A stretch of DNA of 64,000 nt, from positions 12,919 to 76,918 of the forward strand of contig JAEZCE010000070.1 of NCBI GenBank assembly GCA_023429995.1. The letters run 5' to 3'. Below are positions 1 through 8,285 of this stretch, in pieces. The notes under the pieces were generated by a model. That model worked only from the letters and a program-made list of their open reading frames with translations, made no database searches and was not told where the DNA came from. Made by a program: the position numbers and the translations under genes. Position 1 is the first letter of the stretch, and every line of letters starts with the position of its first letter. The DNA comes from Bacillota bacterium (lineage in GTDB: Bacteria > Bacillota > UBA4882 > UBA8346).

Positions 1-2
1 CC

Positions 3-368
3 GGACCTTCACGAAGACCGGAAAGCGGACCTGGCCGAGGCCCGGAACGAGGTCCTGAGAGAGGTCCGGGCGGAAGGCCTGATCGTGGTCCGGGACGCGG
101 TCCGGAATCTTTCCGCCCCCAAAGGCCTTATCGCCCTTACCGTCCGTATCGGCCATACTACCGTCCATATAGGCCCTATTATCCTTACGAGCCGTATCCG
201 GCATGTCCTGCAGGATCCAGGCCTTATACCATTCAACCGGGTGACTCACTTTATCTGATATCCGACAGGTTTGGGCTTTCGCCGGAAGATATCATAAATT
301 ACAATCCATATCTAAATTTTAGCGGCCCTCTTCCGGTTGGGGCATTAATTTGTTTACCGATTTATTGA
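3..368 (+). CDS. LysM-domain spore-surface-like protein, 5' truncated by window edge
   Basis: Frame 3 is open from the window edge to TGA at 366-368. The visible part starts with a Gly/Pro/Arg-rich stretch (G-P-x-R-G-P-type repeats, about 35 residues). A run of R-P-Y repeats follows, then the linker CPAGSRPY, then one C-terminal LysM domain (YTIQPGDSLYLISDRFGLS...NPYLN...LPVGALICLP). LysM domains bind N-acetylglucosamine polymers such as peptidoglycan cortex; proteins of this shape are common in spore coats. The same CPAGSRPY linker precedes the second LysM of the next gene, so the two are paralogs. The true start lies outside the window. Coding is clear from the LysM match; the spore location is inference from the neighbour. 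Confidence 0.85.
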   Translation, partial: GPSRRPESGPGRGPERGPERGPGGRPDRGPGRGPESFRPQRPYRPYRPYRPYYRPYRPYYPYEPYPACPAGSRPYTIQPGDSLYLISDRFGLSPEDIINYNPYLNFSGPLPVGALICLPIY

Positions 369-444
369 TGGATACTCCATGGCCTCAAAGCCGGTTTACC
401 AAAAAGGGTTAAAAAAAATCATTAACTTATGCCTTTATCATAAA

Positions 445-472
445 ACGGATTTTGGCATGGTTCCATAAAATA
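445..472 (+). promoter_or_regulatory. Sigma-K-like promoter for the LysM gene
   Basis: AC at 445-446, a 17-nt spacer and CATAAAATA at 464-472 match the mother-cell sigma-K consensus (AC, 16-17 nt, CATANNNTA) exactly. It lies 30 nt upstream of the start codon at 502. The match is seen in the sequence; activity is inferred. Confidence 0.6.
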
Positions 473-501
473 GACTATCAAAGCAAGCGAGGTGAATCCC
501 A

Positions 502-978
502 ATGTCAATGAATCAAGAACCTGGCGCCGTTGAATATACCGTTCAACCCGGTGACACCCTCTGGGAGCTGGCGAATGAATATCAAACCACCATTGAAGAT
601 ATTATGGAAGCCAATCCGGGAATTGACCCTGATAATTTAGAAGTGGGGCAAGTGATCATGTTGGGTGATCCGGAACTTTCCATTCAGCAACGCCCTGGGG
701 AATTTAGAAGACCGGGCTATTATAGGCCTTATAGAAGACCTTATCGTCCTTATTACAGGCCCTATTATTATCGCCCATACCGCCCTTATCCCCCTTATTA
801 TCCGTATGCCGACACTTGCCCAGCCGGTTCCAGGCCTTACAACGTTGCCCCGGGGGATAATTTGTACAATATTGCCAATCGTTTTGGGGTATCCGTTGAT
901 GCCGTCATCGCCACGAATCCTTACGTCAATTTTGGCTTAGCTCTTCCTGTAGGACAATTTCTTTGCATTCCATATTAA
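502..978 (+). CDS. Double-LysM protein with Arg/Pro/Tyr-rich linker
   Basis: The 158-residue protein has LysM 1 at residues 12-54 (YTVQPGDTLWELANEY...) and LysM 2 at about 113-157 (YNVAPGDNLYNIANRFGVS...LCIPY). A spacer of about 50 residues built from RPY/RRPY/YYRPY units separates them. There is no signal peptide, as expected of a mother-cell protein that assembles onto a spore from the cytoplasm. LysM domains bind GlcNAc-containing glycans; the Tyr-rich linker could be cross-linked in the coat. ATG 502 follows GAGGTG at 490-495. It has its own sigma-K-like promoter and a strong terminator, so it is monocistronic. It is a paralog of the truncated gene just upstream. A spore coat or inner-layer role is inference. 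Confidence 0.9.
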   Translation: MSMNQEPGAVEYTVQPGDTLWELANEYQTTIEDIMEANPGIDPDNLEVGQVIMLGDPELSIQQRPGEFRRPGYYRPYRRPYRPYYRPYYYRPYRPYPPYYPYADTCPAGSRPYNVAPGDNLYNIANRFGVSVDAVIATNPYVNFGLALPVGQFLCIPY

Positions 979-1003
979 ACGGAATCTTTCTTTCGCGAGA
1001 ATC

Positions 1004-1035
1004 AAAAGGACTATATGCTATATAGTCCTTTTTTT
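1004..1035 (+). terminator. Rho-independent terminator after the LysM gene
   Basis: Perfect 12-bp arms AAAAGGACTATA (1004-1015) and TATAGTCCTTTT (1021-1032) with a 5-nt loop, running into seven T residues. Confidence 0.92.
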
Positions 1036-1111
1036 ATTGGCCGAAAGATTTTCCATTCCTTTGTTCCGGTTTATTCATGATATAAGCGCAATGCAGCTAG
1101 GCAAAGCTTAA

Positions 1112-1120
1112 CATAGTATA
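1112..1120 (+). promoter_or_regulatory. Possible sigma-K-like -10 element upstream of the L-sugar operon
   Basis: CATAGTATA fits CATANNNTA and lies 14 nt upstream of the ATG at 1135, or 41 nt upstream of the ATG at 1162. No AC is present at the required spacing, so the -35 is weak. A start of transcription this close would favour translation from 1162. Confidence 0.3.
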
Positions 1121-1134
1121 TCTGAGGAAAAACT

Positions 1135-2109
1135 ATGGTTTTTATAGAAAGGTATAGGAAAATGGCTCCGCAAAAAGTTTTGGTTCTTGGAGTTACCGGT
1201 ATGTTGGGTCATGCCTTGTTCAATCAATTGGCGCATGATGATCATTTTGATGTTTTTGGAACTGCCAGGGTTCCGCTGGATGATCTTCGAGAATTTTTCC
1301 CGGCGGAATATTGTTCAAAAATAGTTACTCCGGTTTGCGGAGAAGATCCTGAATCTCTGATCATTTGTTTGGCGAAAATCAAACCCCATATCGTGATGAA
1401 TTGTATGGGAATCATTAAACAACTGCCTTCAGCCGGTGACGCCGTGAAAACAATCACGTTGAATGCTTTATTACCTCACCGGTTGGCCATGATTTGCAGG
1501 GCAATTGGGGCCAAACTTATTCATATCAGTACTGACTGCGTTTTTAGTGGAAACAGGGGCAATTATCTTGAGAGTGATCCTCCCGATCCAAAAGATCTCT
1601 ATGGTCGGACTAAATTACTGGGCGAAGTTCATGAAGAACATTGTTTGACCCTCCGCACTTCCATTATTGGTCATGAACTCAAAAGTACTTATGGCCTTTT
1701 GGAGTGGTTTTTGTCGCAAAAAAATAAGATCAAAGGCTTTACTTCCGCAATTTACAGCGGCCTTCCAACCATTGAATTGGCAAGGATTCTTCGAGAGATT
1801 GTAATTCCCGGCTTTTTCTTGGATAAACCTGTTCTCCAGGGGTTATATCAAGTATCCGGCGCACCTATATCCAAGTACGACTTATTGCGGAAAATCGCTG
1901 AAATATACCAAAAACCGATTGAAATCGAACCCGATGACACCATCCATATCAATCGTTCGTTAAACTCAACCCGATTTCAAAAAATTACCGGTTATTCACC
2001 CCCGCCTTGGCTGGAACTCATTGAAAAGATGCGCCGCGATTTTATGGAGGCCCCATGTTATAAAAATAAGATGGCCCGAAGGAGTGACCTCGATGACTCA
2101 ATTCACTGA
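1135..2109 (+). CDS. RmlD-like NAD(P)-dependent sugar-nucleotide reductase (WbvR-type)
   Basis: This extended short-chain dehydrogenase/reductase (324 residues from 1135) has a Rossmann motif GVTGMLG near the N terminus, STDCVFSG in the middle and catalytic YGRTK. It resembles RmlD and WbvR, which reduce the 4-keto group of a UDP-2-acetamido-6-deoxy-hexulose. The CapF route to UDP-L-FucNAc uses a longer protein with a C-terminal cupin, which is absent here; that favours the WbvR route to UDP-L-RhaNAc and then UDP-L-QuiNAc. ATG 1135 has GAGGA upstream; ATG 1162 (MAPQKVLVLG) also has AGG-rich sequence and begins closer to the Rossmann strand, so the true start may be 1162. The next gene's start overlaps its 3' end. 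Confidence 0.88.
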   Translation: MVFIERYRKMAPQKVLVLGVTGMLGHALFNQLAHDDHFDVFGTARVPLDDLREFFPAEYCSKIVTPVCGEDPESLIICLAKIKPHIVMNCMGIIKQLPSAGDAVKTITLNALLPHRLAMICRAIGAKLIHISTDCVFSGNRGNYLESDPPDPKDLYGRTKLLGEVHEEHCLTLRTSIIGHELKSTYGLLEWFLSQKNKIKGFTSAIYSGLPTIELARILREIVIPGFFLDKPVLQGLYQVSGAPISKYDLLRKIAEIYQKPIEIEPDDTIHINRSLNSTRFQKITGYSPPPWLELIEKMRRDFMEAPCYKNKMARRSDLDDSIH

Positions 2110-3163
2110 TAAAGTAATTGTGATTACCGGCGGCACCGGTTCTTTGGGAAAAGTGTTGACGCGACGGCTGCTTCAAAATACAGAACTCGCACCTGGAAAA
2201 ATCATAATTTTTTCCCGCGATGAAGCAAAACAACATCAAATGAGAGTTGAATATCAACATAAAATCAAAGCGACCGACGAAGTTATTTATGATAATTTTG
2301 AACGTTTGATTCAGTTTCGTATCGGTGATATCCGGAATTATCATTCCGTATGTTCGGTTTTAAAAGAAGCCGATATTGTTGTGAATGCCGCCGCTTTAAA
2401 ACAAGTGCCGTCCTGCGAGTATTTTCCTTTTGAAGCGGTTCAAACCAACATCATCGGCGCTGAAAACATCGTCCGGGCGATCGTGGAACAAAACCTAAAT
2501 GTAGAAACCGTCGTCGGTGTTTCTACCGACAAGGCCTGTAAGCCTGTAAATACAATGGGAATGACGAAGGCTATTCAAGAACGTATTTTGAGTGTAGCAA
2601 ATATTTATGCTCCAAAAACCCGGTTTATTTGTGTTCGTTATGGTAATGTTTTGGCTTCCAGAGGATCGGTGATCCCTTTATTTCATGAACAAATTAAAAT
2701 CGGCGGGCCGTTAACCATCACCACTCCCGAGATGACCCGGTTCCTTTTGCCTTTAGAGAGAGCCGTTGATACCGTTCTGGAAGCGATACAAAGGGCCCGG
2801 TGTGGTGAAATTTATATACCGAAAGTGCCCGCCGCGCGTATTTTAGATGTCGCAAAAGTATTAATCGGCGAGAGGAACATCGAAATTCAAATTACCGGGA
2901 TTCGCCCCGGCGAAAAAGTTCATGAAAGTTTAGTTTCCCAAGAAGAAGCTTGGCACACTTTTGAAAGAGGAGATTATTATGCAATTCAACCCATGCTTCC
3001 TGAATTGAAAAGGGATGGAAATGGGGACTTAACGGAACCATTGGGTTGTGCTTACAGTTCCGGTGATTGTTTGATGACATTCGAGGAAACGAAACAACTG
3101 TTGACCCGGTATCAACTGGTGAATCATAATGACTTTTCCAATGAAGGAGACTATTTACGCTGA
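2093..3163 (+). CDS. UDP-GlcNAc 4,6-dehydratase/5-epimerase (CapE/WbvB-type)
   Basis: The polysaccharide-biosynthesis SDR of 356 residues begins MTQFTDKVIVITGGTGSLGK. The segment STDKACKPVNTMGMTK carries Met where typical SDRs have the catalytic Tyr of YxxxK. That Met is a known feature of CapE/FlaA1-relative dehydratases, so the enzyme need not be dead. It would convert UDP-GlcNAc to the UDP-2-acetamido-2,6-dideoxy-4-hexulose that starts L-FucNAc and L-QuiNAc synthesis. ATG 2093 follows GGAG at 2081-2084; longer in-frame ATGs exist but are too deep inside the preceding gene. It overlaps the upstream gene by 17 nt and the downstream gene by one base (TGATG), which indicates translational coupling. 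Confidence 0.92.
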   Translation: MTQFTDKVIVITGGTGSLGKVLTRRLLQNTELAPGKIIIFSRDEAKQHQMRVEYQHKIKATDEVIYDNFERLIQFRIGDIRNYHSVCSVLKEADIVVNAAALKQVPSCEYFPFEAVQTNIIGAENIVRAIVEQNLNVETVVGVSTDKACKPVNTMGMTKAIQERILSVANIYAPKTRFICVRYGNVLASRGSVIPLFHEQIKIGGPLTITTPEMTRFLLPLERAVDTVLEAIQRARCGEIYIPKVPAARILDVAKVLIGERNIEIQITGIRPGEKVHESLVSQEEAWHTFERGDYYAIQPMLPELKRDGNGDLTEPLGCAYSSGDCLMTFEETKQLLTRYQLVNHNDFSNEGDYLR

Positions 3164-4254
3164 TGAAAATGATGACTATTTTAGGTACCCGGCCGGAAAT
3201 GATCCGCTTAAGCAGAATTATCCCGCTACTCGATCAATATTGTGAGCAGATATTGGTCCATACCGGACAAAATTATGATTACACCCTCAATGAAGTATTC
3301 TTTCAGGAATTGGGACTCCGTACCCCCGATTATCTTTTCAATTGTAAATCCCCATACACTTTTCAGGAAATTGGAACCATTTTGTCCGAATGCGAACAAG
3401 TCATCCTCCAAGAACATCCGCAGCGGGTATTAATTCTTGGCGACACCAATAGCGCGCTCTCCGCCATTGTTGCAAAACGTTATGGTATACCGGTTTTTCA
3501 TATGGAAGGCGGAAACCGTTGCTACGACGACCGGGTCCCTGAAGAAGTAAACCGGAGGATTATCGATCACGCCAGTGATATTCTGATGCCGTATACAGAA
3601 AGAAGCCGGGCCAACCTTTTGCGCGAAGGCATCGAGAGTCGGAGAATTTATGTAACCGGCAATCCCATTTGGGAAGTTTTACAATATTATGAACCGCAGA
3701 TTCATAGCAGTAGCGCATTAAAAAATTTAGATTTGACATCCAAAAAATATTTTTTGGTGACTTTACACCGGGCTGAAAATGTTGATCAGGAAGAAAGACT
3801 TTCTCTGTTTATCGAGGCATTGCAGGGACTTTACCGGGAATTTCAATTGCCGGTAGTATGCAGTGTGCATCCACGAACCCGTTCTCAGCTTATTAGGAAT
3901 AATCAATCTCTCGAAAAAGAAGGAATCATTGCCATTAAACCATTGGGCTTTTTTGATTTTGTCAATCTTGAAAAAAACGCCGCCTGCGTTTTGAGCGACA
4001 GCGGTACAGTTCAAGAAGAATGTTGTATTTTTCGGATCCCCAATGTTACCCTACGGGATGTCACGGAACGTCCGGAAACCATTGAAGTTGGCAGCAATAT
4101 AATCAGCGGTTGTCAACCTTCCAAAATAGCGGATGCAACCAATTTAGCCATGAATACCAATCTTTCCTGGGATACGCCACCGGAATACCTTCGCAATGAT
4201 GTCAGTCGAATCGCTGTAAAAATTATACTGGGTGAATATAAAACCAGATTATAG
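3163..4254 (+). CDS. Non-hydrolysing UDP-N-acetyl-sugar 2-epimerase (WecB/WbvD/CapG-type)
   Basis: The 363-residue GT-B-fold epimerase begins MKMMTILGTRPEMIRLS. Other family motifs are HTGQNYDYTLNE, GDTNSAL, MEGGNRCYDDRVPEEVNR, TLHRAENVD and SDSGTVQEEC, so the family is certain. As the third enzyme after a CapE-like dehydratase and RmlD-like reductase it would epimerise C2 of a UDP-6-deoxy-L-HexNAc. The product is UDP-L-QuiNAc or UDP-L-FucNAc depending on the reductase. ATG 3163 overlaps the previous stop codon. No further gene follows on this strand: the operon ends against convergent genes, with three hairpins between. Confidence 0.92.
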   Translation: MKMMTILGTRPEMIRLSRIIPLLDQYCEQILVHTGQNYDYTLNEVFFQELGLRTPDYLFNCKSPYTFQEIGTILSECEQVILQEHPQRVLILGDTNSALSAIVAKRYGIPVFHMEGGNRCYDDRVPEEVNRRIIDHASDILMPYTERSRANLLREGIESRRIYVTGNPIWEVLQYYEPQIHSSSALKNLDLTSKKYFLVTLHRAENVDQEERLSLFIEALQGLYREFQLPVVCSVHPRTRSQLIRNNQSLEKEGIIAIKPLGFFDFVNLEKNAACVLSDSGTVQEECCIFRIPNVTLRDVTERPETIEVGSNIISGCQPSKIADATNLAMNTNLSWDTPPEYLRNDVSRIAVKIILGEYKTRL

Positions 4255-4326
4255 CCTGGATTTATTTTTTGTGGATTCGATTTTAATAAAACGCCGGCCG
4301 ATAATGTATCTCTTCCCCAAAAGAAA

Positions 4327-4483
4327 TCTACCGGATATTAGCCGGTAGAGCTCAATGAATTCTCGTTATTTCCTCGGTCCAGATACTAGTAAAACGTTCT
4401 CTCAATAACTACTCAATGATTGTGAACGTTTTACTCAAGTAGAGCGTATCTTCCCCATTTCTGATTACCATTTACGATACGCT
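4327..4483. repeat. Three consecutive hairpins between convergent operons
   Basis: TCTACCGG (4327-4334) pairs with CCGGTAGA (4342-4349). AGTAAAACGTTC (4388-4399) pairs perfectly with GAACGTTTTACT (4424-4435). AGCGTATC (4443-4450) pairs with GATACGCT (4476-4483). None is followed by a clean T-run. They sit between the converging ends at 4254 and 4487 and probably act as bidirectional transcript ends. Confidence 0.6.
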
Positions 4484-4486
4484 ATA

Positions 4487-5119
4487 CTAGGCGACCGGCG
4501 CCAAAATAATAATATTGACTGCAAAGAAGAGGGTAACTGTAACTGCGACAATGGCTAAAGTACTGGGATCAATCTCAGTAACCACTGTTTGATTGATTAT
4601 TGACAAATTTCCTTGAACTATCGAATTCGTCGGGAATGTTCCAGGGATGGTTTCAGTAAATATAAAGGGAACTGTTACGGTCTGAGTGTGTATTAAGCTA
4701 TCCACTCCCATGAAAGTTATCGTGATTACCGCGTCACCGCTCACTTGCACAATAACCGAGGCAAAACCGACGATTTGAAATTGTACATTTTGTAGGGTGG
4801 CATTCACTGCGATGAGATTGGTCGCATCAATTTCTAAGTTAACAGTTGCGGCCACGCTTTGATTGAAAGTGGTCGAATTGCTCAGGACCACCAAAGTCCC
4901 GGGAGGAATAGGCGAAGGCGGCACTTCGGCCTGACACCGTTTGGATAGCGCCGTTAAAACTTCTCTGATGATTTGGTTTTCAAACCTGGCAATGGAAGTA
5001 CTAAATTCCCTGACACAGGGAAGACGGCAAATCAAGGGCGCGGCTACAGCATTTTGAGGAATGGTAATCGTGGAAGTGCTATTACCGCAGGTAGTGCTTT
5101 GGGAACAAGAACAAGACAT
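4487..5119 (-). CDS. Cys-rich protein with one divergent SPOCS/DUF3794-like domain
   Basis: The 210-residue protein starts MSCSCSQSTTCGNST, has more Cys around residues 30-65, and then a beta-rich Val/Ile/Thr segment. The pattern IVQVSGDAVITITFMGVD..HTQ...PFIFTETIPG matches, position by position, the SPOCS (DUF3794) pattern VIVQGIVHHQIFFVG..GVIHHQ...MDIPG of the large protein at 47317-50076. I therefore infer a single divergent SPOCS-like domain. There is no signal peptide. The start is ATG 5119, six nt after AGGTG; the GTG at 5128 lies inside the Shine-Dalgarno and is unlikely. It follows the glycosyltransferase at 5139-6197 by 19 nt, so the two are probably cotranscribed. A spore-surface structural role is inferred. 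Confidence 0.75.
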   Translation of the reverse strand: MSCSCSQSTTCGNSTSTITIPQNAVAAPLICRLPCVREFSTSIARFENQIIREVLTALSKRCQAEVPPSPIPPGTLVVLSNSTTFNQSVAATVNLEIDATNLIAVNATLQNVQFQIVGFASVIVQVSGDAVITITFMGVDSLIHTQTVTVPFIFTETIPGTFPTNSIVQGNLSIINQTVVTEIDPSTLAIVAVTVTLFFAVNIIILAPVA

Positions 5120-5138
5120 TATTTTCACCTCTCAAATA

Positions 5139-6197
5139 TTATGGACTATTTAATTCTTTTAACAGAGTCAACCAGTTCCGGGCAACGGATTCCGTACTAT
5201 AAACTGTTTGGATCAATTTTCTTGCTTGTTGAAGCATGGCGGCGCGTTGGGTAGAAGAAAGAGCTGCCTTAATCACTTCATACCATTCTTCGGAAGAATC
5301 GTTAACCAGCCAACCATTTTGACTATCCGTAACGCAATCGCGGTAAGGAGCCAAATCGGAATAAATTCCTAAAACGCCGCTGGCTGTGTAATCGCGGAAT
5401 TTGCTGTTACTTTTGGCCTCGTTAAATGGAATCCTGCGGAGCGGCGCTAATCCTAAACTCCAATGACGTTCTGACAAGGTTTTAATAAAAAGTTCATAAT
5501 TGGGTATATAGGGAAAAACGCGCGCTTTTAACTGTTGCCATTCTTGGGGGTAACATCCGATAAATTCGAATTCCACCTGTTCCTGCAACAATTTTTTGAT
5601 TGCCAGTAAAGCGGGAAACACCATTTCAATGTCGCACTGGTGGTGCGGAGAACCAAAATAACCGATTCGGTACGGAGGCTCAACGATATCTACCGGTAAA
5701 TCATAAATTTTAGCCGTATAGGGTTGATAAATCGCCGGGTAACCCCTCTCTTTCAACCGACGCGCCAATTCCGGGGAACCCGCTTTAACCCGATGGGCTT
5801 CGGTTAAAAACATTTTGATTATCTGTGGCAAATGATTTCTTATGTATCTCAGCGCCCAACTCGCATCTTCAGGGGGTTCCAGCAAATCATCGTCCAGTTC
5901 GTAGATGACTTTGATCTGGTTTAAATGTGCAAAACGGGCAAGTGAAAGGGTCGAATCCCGAATGCAACGGTAAAGAATCAATGTATTGAGATCCCGTAAA
6001 TCTTCTAATTTCAGATAATACTCCGAGACAATCCGCCAGGCCACTGCTTGCACTGGTAAGTCAAGGAAAGGAATTTCATAAACCATCCTGGTCATAGTAA
6101 ATGTTTCAGGGGCCACAACCAAAACATGTGATATTATCCCAGGTATAGGCTCTTCTGCTGGTTCCTCTAAATTATTATTGGCACATGTCTGGTTCAT
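5139..6197 (-). CDS. GT4-like (GT-B) glycosyltransferase
   Basis: The 352-residue protein has VIYELDDDLLEPPED in the N-terminal half, RIGYFGSPHH at the start of the C-terminal nucleotide-binding lobe, and SKFRDYTASGVLGIYSDLAPY followed by NGWLVN. These are typical of the C-terminal lobe of family-1/4 glycosyltransferases. It is a clear paralog of the plus-strand gene at 9851-10864: both share YELDD, KAGSPEL or KIGSPEL, FIGC, and KFR-Y-ASG or KFREYSA. The likely role is transfer of a sugar from an activated donor onto a surface glycan or protein; donor and acceptor are unknown. ATG 6197 follows AGAGGAG. It is cotranscribed with the Cys-rich gene downstream, which may be its substrate (inference). 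Confidence 0.85.
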   Translation of the reverse strand: MNQTCANNNLEEPAEEPIPGIISHVLVVAPETFTMTRMVYEIPFLDLPVQAVAWRIVSEYYLKLEDLRDLNTLILYRCIRDSTLSLARFAHLNQIKVIYELDDDLLEPPEDASWALRYIRNHLPQIIKMFLTEAHRVKAGSPELARRLKERGYPAIYQPYTAKIYDLPVDIVEPPYRIGYFGSPHHQCDIEMVFPALLAIKKLLQEQVEFEFIGCYPQEWQQLKARVFPYIPNYELFIKTLSERHWSLGLAPLRRIPFNEAKSNSKFRDYTASGVLGIYSDLAPYRDCVTDSQNGWLVNDSSEEWYEVIKAALSSTQRAAMLQQARKLIQTVYSTESVARNWLTLLKELNSP

Positions 6198-6435
6198 TGG
6201 TTGATCTCCTCTGTAAAAATCGGGCCAAAAACCTGCCTCAGTTTTAGTCTATTCTATTATCACTGGGGGGACTTTGCTATTATTCCAAAGGCATAAATAA
6301 AAGAAAATTCTTTGTTTCAATAAATGACCCCGGTCCGTTGGAGTCCTCATGGAAGGCTTGTCCGAGAATCAGCTTTAAACTCACAAAGTAGAACCCGGTT
6401 CAAGGAATGCTTGAAATTCCATTTCCGCTTTCTTG

Positions 6436-7251
6436 TTAATGGCTCGGTTTTAAGAGTGCTTGGATACGCTCAGAACTTTCCTGAATTGGAATACTCTTTC
6501 GTATTTCATTTACTTTTTCAATATCCATTTCATAAACGATTACCGTTTCCTCAGTCTCATTGGCAGTTGCTCTAACCGTCCCCCATGGATCAATGATACA
6601 ACTATTCCCCAGGAAGAATAAACCATTATCAATACCTACCCGGTTTGCGGCCGCTATATAAAGCTGGCTTTCAATGGCCCGGCACTTTAATAGAGTTTTC
6701 CAATGATCCAGTCTGGGAAAGGGAAATGCCGAAGAAACAACTAAACAAGAACAATTATCCTTCAGATATTTCCCGCCGATATCCGAAAACCGGATGTCAA
6801 AGCAAATCATAATCCCGAATTTGAACCCCTGGAACATAAAAGTGGCAATTTGATTCCCGGGTTCAAATAATTCTGGTTCTCCACTCAGAGAAAATAAAGC
6901 TAACTTTCGATATTTCGTTAAAATTCCTTTTTCACTAAAGACAAATACCGAATTATAGAGCTTACCATTTTCCGCTTCTAGCAGGCCCGCAACAATGTGA
7001 ATTTTAAATTGTTGCGCCGTTGCCAGTAAATAAGATACGGTTTGCCGAAAGTTACTTTCTTGGTGCTGATAATTTAGGTTCTTTAGTAGAGCTAAATCAT
7101 ATCCTACGTTGAAAAGTTCCGGGAGAACAACCATATCAGCCCCTTGTTCTTTGGCTTTGGCAATAAAACCGAGAGATTTTTCCATATTGAGCTTTATGTT
7201 ATCCGGCTCACAGTCAATCTGTATGCAAGCAATTTTTAATAACTGCGCCAA
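6436..7251 (-). CDS. Carbon-nitrogen hydrolase (nitrilase/omega-amidase family)
   Basis: The 271-residue protein has the full Glu-Lys-Cys triad of the nitrilase superfamily: E45 in LPELF, K116 in YRKLALF and C150 in IMICFD. The size and ending match omega-amidase or N-carbamoyl-type members that hydrolyse small amides. Translation starts at TTG 7251, six nt after GGAGGG. It lies 30 nt downstream of the oxidoreductase gene in a three-gene minus-strand group with a class III aminotransferase. Such a set could make or trim an amino/amide substituent of a sugar, or recycle a nitrogen donor. The exact substrate cannot be read from sequence. Confidence 0.88.
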   Translation of the reverse strand: MAQLLKIACIQIDCEPDNIKLNMEKSLGFIAKAKEQGADMVVLPELFNVGYDLALLKNLNYQHQESNFRQTVSYLLATAQQFKIHIVAGLLEAENGKLYNSVFVFSEKGILTKYRKLALFSLSGEPELFEPGNQIATFMFQGFKFGIMICFDIRFSDIGGKYLKDNCSCLVVSSAFPFPRLDHWKTLLKCRAIESQLYIAAANRVGIDNGLFFLGNSCIIDPWGTVRATANETEETVIVYEMDIEKVNEIRKSIPIQESSERIQALLKPSH

Positions 7252-7281
7252 TTTTTACCCTCCATCAAGCAACATTTATTC

Positions 7282-8271
7282 TTATGCTTTTTTCATCATT
7301 TCTTCCGCCATTCGTTCAGCCCGGTAAAGAGTTTGAAGGGTTTTTAATTCTTCTTCCAGCCCATAACCGTATTCTTTTTCACCTTTTACGGCCTGGATAA
7401 AAGCTTTCATTTCATCAAAATACATCGATTCCAAGTTGTATTTTTTAAACCCGGACGTTTCAGGATAAACCTTCCAAGATTTTTCAGTTCCATCATAGAC
7501 TTTGACTTTCTGATCATCCCAGTTCCAAATGATATGATATCCCTCACCAATCGCTCTGAAATGCCGTTCCGGGATCCGGGAGATAATGTTTACTTCCAGG
7601 GAACCGATAACTCCGGTACTAAATATCATCGTTAATAGATAAATGTCATCAATATGAACAGCCAAGCGGGTCCGTTTGGCTTTAACGGCAAATACCTCCG
7701 TCACTTGGCCAAATATCCAGGTCAACCAGATCAATTCAAAAGGTACAATTTCCCGGCACGCTCCGGTATCTTTATTGGCTACATAAAAACTGCGATAATC
7801 CTCATAAGGATGCCAATCCGGCAAATATTGTCCGCAAACATAAGAAAATGAAGCGATTTCCTGTGGAGAGATTTGTCCGATTACTTTTTTTAACAATTGA
7901 ACGGAAGGGTGAAAACGCATCGTACAAGAAGGAGCCGCCAATATTCCCCGGTTTTTGCAAACCGTAAGCAATTCCGGAAGTCCTTCCTGGGTCACATTGG
8001 CCTCCATAAAAAATGGAATATCCGCCTTCGCCGCAAAACAACCATAAACTGCATGGGCTTCGGGTGAAGTGGAAATTACCATAGCATTACAATGGATACG
8101 AGCGATAGCTTCCTCCGCATCGGAAAAAACTTCGATCCCGAAAACTTTGTTTGCCTCATTGCGGCGCTCCGGATTGGTATCGACTCCAACTATTTTTTCA
8201 ATACCGATAGCCAATAAATCGCGAATACGGCGTTTACCCATTGATCCTAAACCAATAACACAGATGTTCAT
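7282..8271 (-). CDS. Gfo/Idh/MocA-family oxidoreductase with atypical active site
   Basis: The 329-residue protein begins MNICVIGLGSMGKRR (GxGxxG NAD(P)-binding fold), then VGVDTNPERR, and the usual C-terminal alpha/beta sheet domain. Members oxidise or reduce sugars and sugar nucleotides. The segment that normally reads E-K-P reads MEANV here, so the usual catalytic Lys is replaced by Ala; the usual GGxxxDxxxH segment is also not evident. Chemistry may therefore be altered or the protein may have a non-standard substrate. The start at ATG 8271 follows GAGGGAG by nine nt; upstream TTG and ATG starts overlap that Shine-Dalgarno. Its Shine-Dalgarno overlaps the 3' end of the aminotransferase gene. 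Confidence 0.85.
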   Translation of the reverse strand: MNICVIGLGSMGKRRIRDLLAIGIEKIVGVDTNPERRNEANKVFGIEVFSDAEEAIARIHCNAMVISTSPEAHAVYGCFAAKADIPFFMEANVTQEGLPELLTVCKNRGILAAPSCTMRFHPSVQLLKKVIGQISPQEIASFSYVCGQYLPDWHPYEDYRSFYVANKDTGACREIVPFELIWLTWIFGQVTEVFAVKAKRTRLAVHIDDIYLLTMIFSTGVIGSLEVNIISRIPERHFRAIGEGYHIIWNWDDQKVKVYDGTEKSWKVYPETSGFKKYNLESMYFDEMKAFIQAVKGEKEYGYGLEEELKTLQTLYRAERMAEEMMKKA

Positions 8272-8285
8272 CACCATGATCTCCC

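Noticed and set aside
2021..2092. Longer N terminus for the CapE-like protein starting at 2021
   Set aside because: It lies deep in the preceding gene and has no ribosome site; GGAG precedes ATG 2093.
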